DNA of 64,000 bases. It comes from Theristus sp. LFF4_11 (Eukaryota; Nematoda; Chromadorea; Monhysterida; Xyalidae). This document shows, piece by piece, positions 22,105-34,100 of the stretch. Both the position numbers and the translations under genes were made by a program. The notes below the pieces were generated by a model. The model was given only the letters and a program-made list of their open reading frames with translations. It ran no database searches and had not been told where the DNA came from. The stretch spans positions 1 to 64,000 of the forward strand of contig JASANC010002749.1 in NCBI GenBank assembly GCA_030248135.1, in the 5' to 3' direction. How positions within the stretch are numbered: the first letter of the stretch is position 1; each line of letters starts with the position of its first letter.

Positions 22105-25100
22105 GCGTCCTGCAGTCGTGCGCAAGTGCTGCCGCGCCGGTCGACTGCAGCGACAAGGCGCTCCACTCAAAGTACAGAACGTTCGACGGAACCTGCAACA
22201 ACTACGACCACCCGCGGTGGGCGTCCGCCGGCACGCCGCTGTTGCGCTTGCTCTCGCCGCAGTACGAGGACGGCGCGGACGTGCCGATCGGCTTCTTCGA
22301 CATTCGCTATCGAGGCTTCAAGAAACCGAACCCGCGGCACGTCTCGTCGCACGTGCTCGCGGCCGAGAAGACGGACGAGGACGTCCGCCACACGGCGCTA
22401 CTGATGCACTACGGACAGTTCTTGGCGCACGATCTGACGCACGCCAGAGAGGTGCTTTTTTCAAAGATGCACCATTTTATTGCAGTCATCACAAACGGGC
22501 GTAACCAACAGATCAAACAGGCGTGTGCATCTGCGTGTGCGCCTGTGCGTGTGTGCGTGTGTGCGTGTGCGTGTGCGCCTGTGCGTGTGTGCATGTGCGT
22601 GTGCGTTCGTGTGCGTTCGTGTGCGTGTGCGTCTGTGGGTGTGTGCGTGTGTGCATGTGCGTGTGCGTGCGTGTGCGTGTGGGAATGTGTGCGCCTGTGC
22701 GTGTGTGCGTGTGCGTGTGCGTGTGCGCCTGTGCGTGTGTGCGTGTGCGTGTGCGTGTGCGTGTGCGTGTGCGCCTGTGCGTGTGTGCATGTGCGTGTGC
22801 GTTCGTGTGCGTGTGCGTCTGTGGGTGTGTGCGTGTGTGCATGTGCGTGTGCGTGCGTGTGTGCATGTGCGTGTGCGTGCGTGTGCGTGTGGGAATGTGT
22901 GCGCCTGTGCGTGTGTGCATGTGCGTGTGCGTGCGTGTGCGCCTGTGCGTGTGGGAATGTGTGCGTGTGTGCGTATATGCGCGTGCATGTGGTCGTGTGT
23001 GTGTATGCGTGTGGCGTGCGTATGTTCGCGTGCGCGTGTGTGCGTGTGCGTGTGCGGGGTGCGTGTGCGCATGTGCGTGCGAAAGGCACAAAGTGCGTTT
23101 TTACGTTATTGACGCCTGTGCAGGGTGAAACGAACTGCACGGTCGCCCAGCTGGACCGCGAGAACTGTTTCAACATCGAGGTGCCCTTCGACGACGAGCG
23201 CATCGATCCGCGCGAGCTGTTCCCGTTCAAACGCAGCGAATCGTGCATGGCGAACGGAGTCAGAGAGCAAGTGAACGCACTCACTGCGTACATTGATGCG
23301 TCTGTCGTTTATGGGTACGGTACGGTATGGCCGACTAAACATGGCAGCTTTTTTCAGGGTGCAAGGAGCGCGCGAATTTTGAATGAAAGAAAAAAGACGT
23401 TCAGAAACCAAATTTTGTGCCAATTTTGATGCGTTTTTTTAACTAATGGCTTATCCGCGCTATTCTGTTCATTCTTTCTCTCTTGCACACATGATTGGGA
23501 ATTATGTTGGCATTTTTGAAAAAGACAACTCTATATCGATTTCGAAATATTTCCAATGCTGGAACAAAACAAGCAAATGCTGGTTTCTGCGACGACCGAC
23601 GTACAATTGTATGAGGAGAGACAGGAGGACACCCGGCATATTATTTGTTGTGTGAAATACGAAAAATCTCCTCTCTCGGTTCTCCGCGCAGTTCCTCGTC
23701 CGAGCTCGCTCATCGCTTGCGCGCCAACAACGGACGCCTTCGCGAGAACGACCTGTTCCGCTCGCGCACTGGTCGGCCGTTCCTGCCGTACTCGGAGGAC
23801 GACGACGACATGAGCTGTCATCGGAATAAAACGCGCTCGAATATACCGTGCTTTCTGGCGGGCGACTCCCGGTGAGCCGCGGGAAAGAAAGAAAATGCGA
23901 ATTTCTGATGGAAAACGACGATTTCTATTTCACGATAAACAAAAATATCCGAAGTCGGTATATCGGTGTCCACGTCCGCCCGTAGGGTCCGAGAGTACAG
24001 CGGACATTTTCAAAATTTAGTGTGTGTGTATGCGCTTTGTTTCTGGTGAAGTCTACTTTTGCTTTTTTTGCATCATTGACTGATCTTGCAGCGCCAACGA
24101 ACAAATGATGCTGCTATCATTGCACACGATATTCCTGCGTGAACACAATCGGATTGCGGATCGACTGCGCAAAATCAATCCGGAGTGGTCGGCCGATACT
24201 GTTTATCAAGTCAGTATATGCGGTCAAATTAAAAAAATCAATTCAGCTTGATCAAAAGAACGACTTTCACACGTGGCAAAACAGTGCGGTGATCTGCACT
24301 AGCCGTGCGCAGGTGTCAGTGTATATTGTGGATTTATTCAAACGTGTCCGGACTAAAATGACGTCATTTGCTTTAAAAACGCCCGTTTGTCAAAGTACAG
24401 GCACTAAAATTTCAGTTTGGTGTGACTGATTCGACATTCACCATTTGTTTACGGGAAGAAATCGGCTAAACGGAAAGTATGGTTTGCTGTGAACGACAAG
24501 CGCATGTTTTGCGGCACATGACGTCATTTCAGTGGGACACGTTTAAAAAAATATTTCATACGATACTTTACCTGTACTTTAACTGTACCTAGTTTTTTTA
24601 AAACCTGTCAGTATTTTTCGCAGAATACCGAGCTCGAAACGTTAACTAAAGAATGCTGAACTGGTATTGGTCTTGGCTGTGGAATCAAAGCCTCTATTTG
24701 TGGCGAAATATCTCTCCCTTCCAAGTCGACCCAGTTCTTTGACCGTCTCTGCACTGCTGTCTGAAATATGACAGCTTTTAAGAAAAATACTGCTATACAA
24801 CCAGCACCTAAGATTCTCGTGTAAAAATTTGAAGGAATTCGAATTTTAAAAAATTAAAGAAATCGCAAAAAAGCTATTCCAACCAGGAAACTCGGCGAAT
24901 CATCGGTGCGATCTCGCAGAATTTCGCCTGGCACCACTGGCTGCCAAAAATCATTGGCGTGGACGCGTGGGAGAGCCTAAAGAAGTACGATTACTACGAT
25001 CCGAAAGTGGACGCCGGTCTGTGGTTTTTGCTGCGCGCGCGCAGTTTTTTTCTCGTTCGCTTCGTTTCTGATTTTGTTGCTGGTTGTTCCATTTCTCGGA

Positions 25101-28100
25101 CGCCAGATTCCCATATTTATGATCTTTTATTTTCGTCCGCAGACTCAATGCGCGCATACATATGTAGGTAAACAGTTTCATGCCTCATGCATGAGTCATG
25201 ACGCGGGAAATCCAAAATTGGCAAAGTGATCCGACCCGCCTGAATAGAGCCGAGTCACTTAGGCGACTTTGATCTGTTACATAAAGACTAGCCAATTGAC
25301 CCGAGCGTATGGGGCTTAATCAATGCCAAGCCTTTTTGGTGAAGTGGCATTGACTTAGAAAGAAAAAACAGTAACGTTTACTGAATAATAACCCTGAAGA
25401 AAATTTACCTTGTGCTGCCGTGAAGTCGCCTACAATACAATATTTTTGATGTATTTGAAAATAAATAAAAATGCGAAGTTTATGATTTTGCTATTTTTAC
25501 CCGTTTACCCTAACCGAAGGCAAGCCTTTTTGTAAGTGAAGTAAAATTGAATAAAAAATATAAAAACTAACGTTTTTTTCATTTACCCGTTTTAAAAAGC
25601 TAATGCTTCTTTTACCCGTTTACCTAAGCCAAGCCTTTTTTGCAAAGTAAAAATGCGAAGTTTATGATTTTGCTATTTTCACCCGTTCACCCTAACCTAA
25701 GTCAAGCCTTTTTGTATGTGAAGTAAGATTGAATAAAAAAATATAAAAATTAACGTTTTTTTCATTAAAAACAACCCGTTTTAAAAAGCTAATGCTTCTT
25801 TTACCCGGTTACCCTAACTTAAGCCAAGCCTTTTTTCTAAAATGAAAATGAATTGAAGAAACAAAAAAGTGACGTTTATAATTTCGTTTTGCAGTCATTG
25901 CTTCTTTTTACCCGTTTACCCCAACATGACCCTAACATTTGGCAAAGTGAAAATGAATGGTAAATACCATTTCGACCTAATTAAAAAACTAACTTTTTTC
26001 AGAGACGGTTTTGTTACATCTTTCGCAGTCGCTCGTCAAGTTTTGAGCAGCAACAATTGCCAGTTGCCCATCGTGCGTTACGTTGAAATTATCGCGCATA
26101 AACCATGGAGTATCAATTTGAAAATGAAACATGGAGTATCAATTTCAATGAAATTTACTTGTTTTGAATCCAAAGTGCAACTTGCAATGCCGATGTCGAT
26201 GTGCGTTTTGCAACCCGATTTTTAAAACAAAAAAAGTTCAAACTTTTTTCAAAGACGGTTTTGTTACATCTTTCCCAGTCGATCATCAAGTTTTGATCAG
26301 CCACCGCTTTCATTTGCCTATGCTGCGCCGAACTGTCTCTGTTGACCAAAGAGTATCATGATGACTCCAGCTATGAAGAGCGACGTTTTGAGAAAACAAT
26401 CTCAACTGGCATTAATAAAAAATAGGTAAAGGAAATTGAGATGGAGTTTTCTTAAGTAGCAAAAAAGGGCGCCAATTCAAATTGCAAAAAAGTGCCACGC
26501 ACAGACACACAGACACTTTGTAAATTTAATAATATAGACTAGCCAATTGACCCGAGCGTATGTGGCTTAATCAATGCCAAGCCTTTTTGGTGAAGTGGCA
26601 TTGAATTAAAAAGAAAAAACAGTAACGTTTACTGAATAACCAATCTGAAGAAAATTTACCTTGTGCTGCCGTGAAGCCGCCTACAATACAATATTTTTTA
26701 ATGTATTTAAATAAATAAAAAATGCGAAGTTTATGATTTTGCTATTTTTACCCGTTCACCGTAACCTAAGGCAAGCCTTTTTGTAAGTGAAGTAAAATTG
26801 AATAAAAAATATAAAAACTAACGTTTTTTTCAATTACCCGTTTTAAAAAGCTAATGCTTTTTTACCCGTTTACCTAAGCCAAGCCTTTTTTGTAAAGTGA
26901 AAATGCGAAGTTTATGATTTTGCTATTTTTACCCGTTCACCGTAACCTAAGTCAAGCTTTTTTGTATGTGAAGTAAGATTGAATAAAAAATATAAAAACT
27001 AACGTTTTTTCAATTACCCGTTTTAAAAAGCGAATGCTTTTTTTACCCGTTTACCTAAGCCAAGCCTTTTTTGTAAAGTGAAAATGCGAAGTTTATGATT
27101 TTGCTATTTTTACCCGTTCACCCTATGAATAAAAAACATAAAAATTAACGATTTTTTTAATTACCCGTTTTAAAAAGCTAATGCTTCTTTTACCCGTTTA
27201 CCTAAGCCAAGCCTTTTTTGTAAAGTGAAAATGCGAAGTTTATGATTTTGCTATTTTTACACGTTCACCCTAACCTAAGTCAATCCTTTTTCTAAGTGAA
27301 GTAAAATTGAATAAAAATATAAAATTAAACGTTTTTTCAAGTACCCGTTTTAAAAAGCTAATGCTTGTTTTACCCGTTTACCCTAACATAAGCCAAGCCT
27401 TTTTTGTAAAGTGAAAATGAATAGAAGAAACAAAAAAGTGACGTTTTTAAGTATCGTTTTACAGTCATTGGTTTTTTTACCCGTTTACCTTAACATAACC
27501 CAAGCCTTTTGCAAAGTGAAAATGACTGGTAAATACCATTGCGACCCAATTAAAAAAAACTAACTTTTTTCAAAGACGGTTTTGTTACATCTTTCGCAGT
27601 CGCTCGTCAAGTTTTAGCAGCAACAATTGCCATGTGCCCATCGTGCGTTGCGTTGAAATTGTCGCTCATAATCATGGAGTATTAATTTGAAAACCGTGGT
27701 ATCATGATGACTTTCAACTGTGAAGAGCGGCGTGTTGTGTAAACAACTTTAAGTGATATTAAAAATAGATTGAGATTGAGATTGATGTGAAGCTTTCTTA
27801 AATAGCAAAAATACCAAAAATAGCAAAAAATGGGCGCCAATTCAAAAGTGTGACGGACAGACAGACAAATTGTAAATTTAGTAGTAGTAGATTGAAACCA
27901 GTTTTCCTTTTTGTCGCAAACCTAAAAAAATTGATAATACTCGCTGTTGAATCAGTTCATTTTTGTGTCAATGTCAATTTTAGGTCAATATCTACTTATC
28001 ATCGTCCCAGCACCCAAGTGATTGCTGGGCTGTATATCTTTGAATATCTTATTACCGTATTAACCCCAATTAACCCCCCCCCCCACCATTAACCCCCCCA

Positions 28101-31100
28101 ATAAACCACCACCCCCACGACAAGTTTCTGAATAATCTTCCCCACACAAATAACCCCTCATGGGGGATTATTGGAAACCTGTTTGAAACCCAGCGAATTC
28201 AGTGGCTGGTTGCAGTGAAAATGATAAAATTGTGCCACCAAAGGCCCCAAATGGATGACTTAAATGGATGAGTTAATGGTAATTTTATTACAAAAGGCTG
28301 TTATAAAAAGAAATTTCTATGTAGAGTGGAAGTTTCTGCGACTTTCTTGCCTGCCATGCAAAGTATTTTTGTCATTTTTCAATAAACCCCCACCCCTAGA
28401 ATTTATTTGTAAATAAACCCCCCCGTCTCCACCAATAATCCCCCACCAATAAACCCCCACCCCTAAAAGTCGTTGATGTATCCCCCATTTAGCTTCGCCT
28501 GCGACTCAAAACTGTGTGCAGACGTAGAAAGGAAACTGGTTTCAGTCTTTTTAAGTGGCAATTCAAAATCGCCTAAGTGACTCGCTCCTGTTTTGGGAGG
28601 GACACGGATCACTTTGCCAATTTTGAACTCCTGCGTCATGCATGAAACTATTATATTAACCTGTCTATGCGCGCATTGAGTCTCGCGGGACCAAAATAAA
28701 AAATCATAATTAAATGAACGTTTTTATTCAACAAAGAAAACCACGAAAAAAACGCAAGAAAAAAAACGCGCATAGGCATCACAAACGCTGTCTCGGCCGC
28801 CGCCCTTCGTTTCGGCCACGGTTTCGTCGTGCCGGAGCTGGCGAGAATGGACAAAACTTACCGTAGTTTGTCGCCGGTGAAATTGCGCGACGCGTTTTTC
28901 TCGCCCGAAGGTTTCGTGCAGTTGAACGATTTGGACTCGCTCGTCAGAGGGGCCGTCTCGACACCGGTCAAGGTACATACACGCAAGAGAAATGGATGTC
29001 CGGATGATTGTGTCGATGTGCTCACGTGACGATGCACACAGCGCGCTGTTTTTACGCAAAGATTCACTCAACGAATCAACGCAACATTTTAGTGACATTT
29101 CTGCCATGTTTCAGTGACTCGCTGATTCACGCACGTGCACTCGCCAAATAAATTTTCCAAACTACGTACGTGACGTAACGTAACGTAACGTTCACGTAAC
29201 GAGCCACCTACAGTGTTTCTACACGTGGCGGCGATTCACGGAAAAAACGGGCACTCAGTGTTGCACGCGACACATTGTGCATTGTTTCGCGCATGTTCCT
29301 GTTTTTAGCAAATAGACGGCGCCAGTCTGGTGACCTCCGAACTGACCGATAATTTATTTCCGAACTTCCACAAGTTTCCACTTGATCTCGGCGCGTTGAA
29401 CATCCAGCGAGGTCGCGACCACGCGTTGCCCGTTTACAACGTGTACAGGTGGGTTGTTTGGCAAAGACAGCTTTTTTTCACTTGGTATTTTACAGGTATT
29501 TTATCTTGAAAGTTTTTTCTATCCAGGTTTTTGCTTTCTGTTTTTTGTGCCTCTCACCACCGAAGTTTGAAAGTAGCATATAGAAAACGCCGAAACCATG
29601 AAGTTCGCTTGGGGGTTTTCATTCCGGACCATTTTCAGTTGTCGGAACTATTCAAGCGAAATATGTATGTCTTCACTGTAAACAATCTGGCGTTCTGTAC
29701 CGCCAACTGGCATTTTGTAACGCTAATCAAAACGCCAGATTCTTTCCAGGGTTCGAAACCAATTCGTGAGTAATTTTCTGACCAACTTTGCGAAATTTTC
29801 AGCACAAACAATGTATCAATGTATCGAGCACGATCATTTTCTCAGAAATCAGTGACTCACTGCTAACATTCAAAACCGTAAAGACACCCATTGTATGATG
29901 TAGTCACAAAGAATTGTTTGCTTTTTGATGTTACTGATTGATTTTGAAGTCCTTATCCGAAACCATCGCCAAACTGAACTTTCATACAAAAACGCGAGCT
30001 CATGTTGCATCAGCAGTAATCACAAACCAACACACCAACATGCGTCATAAACAAACACACACGCACACACACATACAATATTACTGCAGCGTGCGTATGT
30101 GTGTGCCTGTGTGTTTGTTTGGGACAGTGTGCAGACTGCAGAGCGACCGTGCCAGAGTGCACTGACTAGTGACTACACCAAGATTTCGTTGCGACAAATT
30201 CCACTTTGATCTAACTTTAGTAGTTTACCTTAGGATAGCAACATATTTTTAATCGCAAAATATTGTGGATTTATTCAAACGTGTCCAGACTAAAATGACG
30301 TCATTCGCAGTAAAAACGCTCGATTGTCAAAATATAGGCACTAAAATTTTAGTTTGGTGTGACTGATTCGACATTCACCATTTGTTTACGGGAAGAAGTC
30401 GGCTAAACAGAAAGTCTGGTTTGCTGTGAACGGCAAGCGCATGTTTGGCGGCGCATGACGTCATTTCAGTGGGACACGTTTAAAAAAATAGGTCATACCT
30501 AAAATACAGATTAAAATTTTTGCCATCTGCTTTCAACATGCAAAACTCAATTCATCTAGTAAATTTCGTAGTATCATATGTATGTAGAATTAGTGGTTGT
30601 AATGGGATCTCAGGGAAACTAATAACCTAATAAAAGTGACCAAAGGTGCAGTACTCTACAGTTTAACTCTATAACATATCCAATTTGCTGATAGGTTGGT
30701 GGTCACATGATCACATGATGTATGGATTCTATGCAAACCAAGCTCCACCTCCACAGCAGTTCATGCACAGAATGCATGCATCACCAACCAATCAAGCCAG
30801 TTGGATATGTTATGAAGTTGTACTGTATATCATGAGACAATGTTCGCTCGGTAGAACCAAACGAAAGTAGCATTCAGCCCAAAGAATAACAGCGACAGAA
30901 AGCTGCAGAGAGCGAATACGACTGCGTAATCGTTATGGATGAACCCAATGATTAGACACGCGAAACTGGAGACGCAGAGGCTCAGGTGCTGTGAGAGGTG
31001 GGAAAATGTGAAAACGCACAGTCACATACAGTCCTGAACTGCAGTCGAATCTGTATTATCTAAAAATGCGGGAGACGCATATAAAAGGAGGAATATGGCC

Positions 31101-34100
31101 TTGTGTAAGCAGTGAAAGACTTGGCTCGACAACGCTTTTCAAGTCTCTGATGTGGTACACACGGATACAAGTACATGAGAGTCATATTTTTGCGCCGCGT
31201 TTGTTGTTCAAAAGCTTGCTGAAAAGCGCAAAAACTTTGAAGTTATTTTTCAATTGTCCTCTTCAGTTTAGTCTAAAATCACAACACCATGTGCGAAATT
31301 CTGTAAATTCTGTGCAAAAACAGAAATATCAGAGATTGCAAAACATTGCTGCGTGTAGATTTATCGTTGGTTGTTGCTAACGTACGCACCGCTGTAGTGT
31401 GCACACAGCAGCACCAGTGCAAAAAGTGTTGTCTTCCGTTGATTTTCACCTTTTTTACCAAACTGACAGGACAGGATAAACCGGTGAGTCATTGCCTTTG
31501 CCACAGAAGGAGACCTTGCGTTCCCCAATGCCTCTTCGATACACTTTGTGCAATCCAGTGTCAGCGATCTGAAGTCTGATTGTTATTTTAGTGGTTTTAG
31601 TGGTCGCTAAATGCTAGAAATAAAGCAAATGTGAAAGTTTCGTTTGTCTACAATGTACGAGGGTTGCCATGTGTAACCGAAATAAAGAATAAACGGCGCA
31701 AAAATATGACTCTTATGTACTTGTATCCGTGTGTACCACATCAGAGACTTGAAAAGCGTTGTCGAGCCAAGTCTTTCACGGCTTACACAAGGCCATATTC
31801 CTCCTTTTATATGCGTCTCCCGCATTTTTAGATAATATTCTGACTTTTACATAAGCCCCGAAGGTCGGACCAAAATCACAATTCGTTAGTCACACATTCT
31901 TCTAAACCCCGGACAACTCAGGTTTTTCATTTTTTCGTTTTTAGGCCGATTTCGCCTATGCTATTTCTACGGCCGATTCACCCGAAATCGTCACGATTCA
32001 GCATCTAGAGTTGCTCACATAAAAACTAACCCAAAATCCGTGATTAGCGCATTGATTTACCCTGGAAAACACCCTTTTCTTGTTTTTCGTTTCTGGACCG
32101 TTTACGCCAATTTCCACGGCCGATTTGCCCGAAATCGTCACGATTAAGTATCTAGAGTTGCTCACATAAAAACTAACCAAAAATCCGTGATCAACGCATT
32201 GAATTACCATGGAAAACACCTTTTTCTTGTTTTTTGTTTCTGGACCGATTTCGCCAATTTCCACGGCTGATTCGTCCGAAATCGTCACGATTCAGCATCT
32301 GGAGTTGCTCACGTAAGAAAACTAAGCCAAAATCCGTGATCAGCGCATTGAATTACCCTGGAAAACACTCTTTTCTTGTTTTTCGTTTCTGGACCGATTT
32401 CGCCAATTTCCACGGCCGATTCGCCCGAAATCGTCACGATTCAGCATCTAGAGTTGCTTACGTAAAAAACTAGTCCAAAATCCGTGATCAGCGCATTGAA
32501 TTACCCTGGAAAACACCCTTTTCTTGTTTTTCGTTTCTGGACCGATTTCGCCAATTTCCACGGCCGATTCGCTCGAAATCGTCACGATTCAGCATCTAGA
32601 GTTGCTCACGTAAGAAAACTAACCCAAAATCCGTGATCAGCGCATTGAATTACCCTGGAAAACACCCTTTTCTTGTTTTTCGTTTCTGAACCGATTTCGC
32701 CAATTTCCACGGCCGATTCGCCCGAAATCGTCACGATTCAGTATCTAGAGATGCTCACACGGGGCAAAAAATTAACTTAATTTCCAAAATCTCCGGATGG
32801 AATTACCCCAGGAAACATTTTTGTTCGACTGTGAAAATGCCGCAGGTAAAAATTGAAAGCGCGAACACATGTAACCAGGTCAAAACCTACGAACCTTTAA
32901 AAATGCCCAATTTTTTACCCAAATAAAGGTTGGAGCAAAAAAGTAACTAAATTTTTAATATCTACAGATGAAATTACCCCAGGAAACTTTTTTGTTCGGT
33001 TATGGAACAACTTCAGACAAAAATTGAAAGAGCGAACACTTAAAACCCGGTGAAAACCGTGCGAGTTTTTAAAAATGCCCAATTTTTACTCAAAAACAAG
33101 GTCGGGGCAAAAAACTAACCCAATTTCTAAAAACTTCGGATGGAATTACCTCAGGAAAATTTTTTGTTAGGTTATGGAACAACTTCAGACAAAAATTGAA
33201 AGGGCGAACACTTGTAACGCCGTAAAATCCTTCAAAATTTAATAAAATGCCCAAATTTTGCCCCAAATAAGGGTCGGGGCAAAAAATTAACTCAATTTTC
33301 AAAATCTCCGGATGGAATTACCCCAGGAACCATTTTTGTGCAACTGTGAAAGTGTCGCAGGTAAAAATTGAAAGGGCGAACACATGTAACCAGGTCAAAA
33401 CCTACGAACCTTTAAAAATGCCCAATTTTTACCCAAATAAAGGTTGGAGCAAAAAAGTAACTAAATTTTTAATATCTACAGATGAAATTACCCCAGGAAA
33501 CTTTTTTGTTCGGTTATGGAACAACTTCAGACAAAAATTGAAAGAGCGAACACTTAAAACCCGGTGAAAACCGTGCGAGTTTTTAAAAATGCCCAATTTT
33601 ACTCAAAAACAAGGTCGGGGCAAAAAACTAACCCAATTTCTAAAAACTTCGGATGGAATTACCTCAGGAAAATTTTTTTGTTAGGTTATGGAACAACTTC
33701 AGACAAAAATTGAAAGGGCGAACACTTGTAACGGCGCAAAATCCTTCAAAACTTAAAAATGCCCAAATTTTGCCCCAAATAAGGGTCGGAGGCAAAAATT
33801 AACTCAATTTTCAAAATCTCCGGATGGAATTACCCACGGAAATTTTTTTGTTTGGTCATGGAACAACTTCAGACAAAAATTGAAAGGGCGAACACTTGTA
33901 ACGCCGTAAAATCCTTCAAAATTTAAAAAAATGCCCAAATTTTGCCCCAAATAAGGATCGGGGCAAAAAATTAACTCAATTTTCAAAATCTCCGGATGGA
34001 ATTACCCCAGGAACCATTTTTGTGCAACTGTGAAAGTGTCGCAGGTAAAAATTGAAAGGGCGAACACATATGATTACACTACTGAAAAAAAAAGTACAAA

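Noticed and set aside
22053..23429. 458-codon open frame through the GT/GC tract
   Set aside because: Only its two ends match peroxidase exons; the middle is low-complexity intron with clear donor and acceptor sites at both edges.
31930..34080. CRISPR-like array
   Set aside because: Repeats are 147 and 171 bp and contiguous with no unique spacers, in a eukaryotic intron: satellites.
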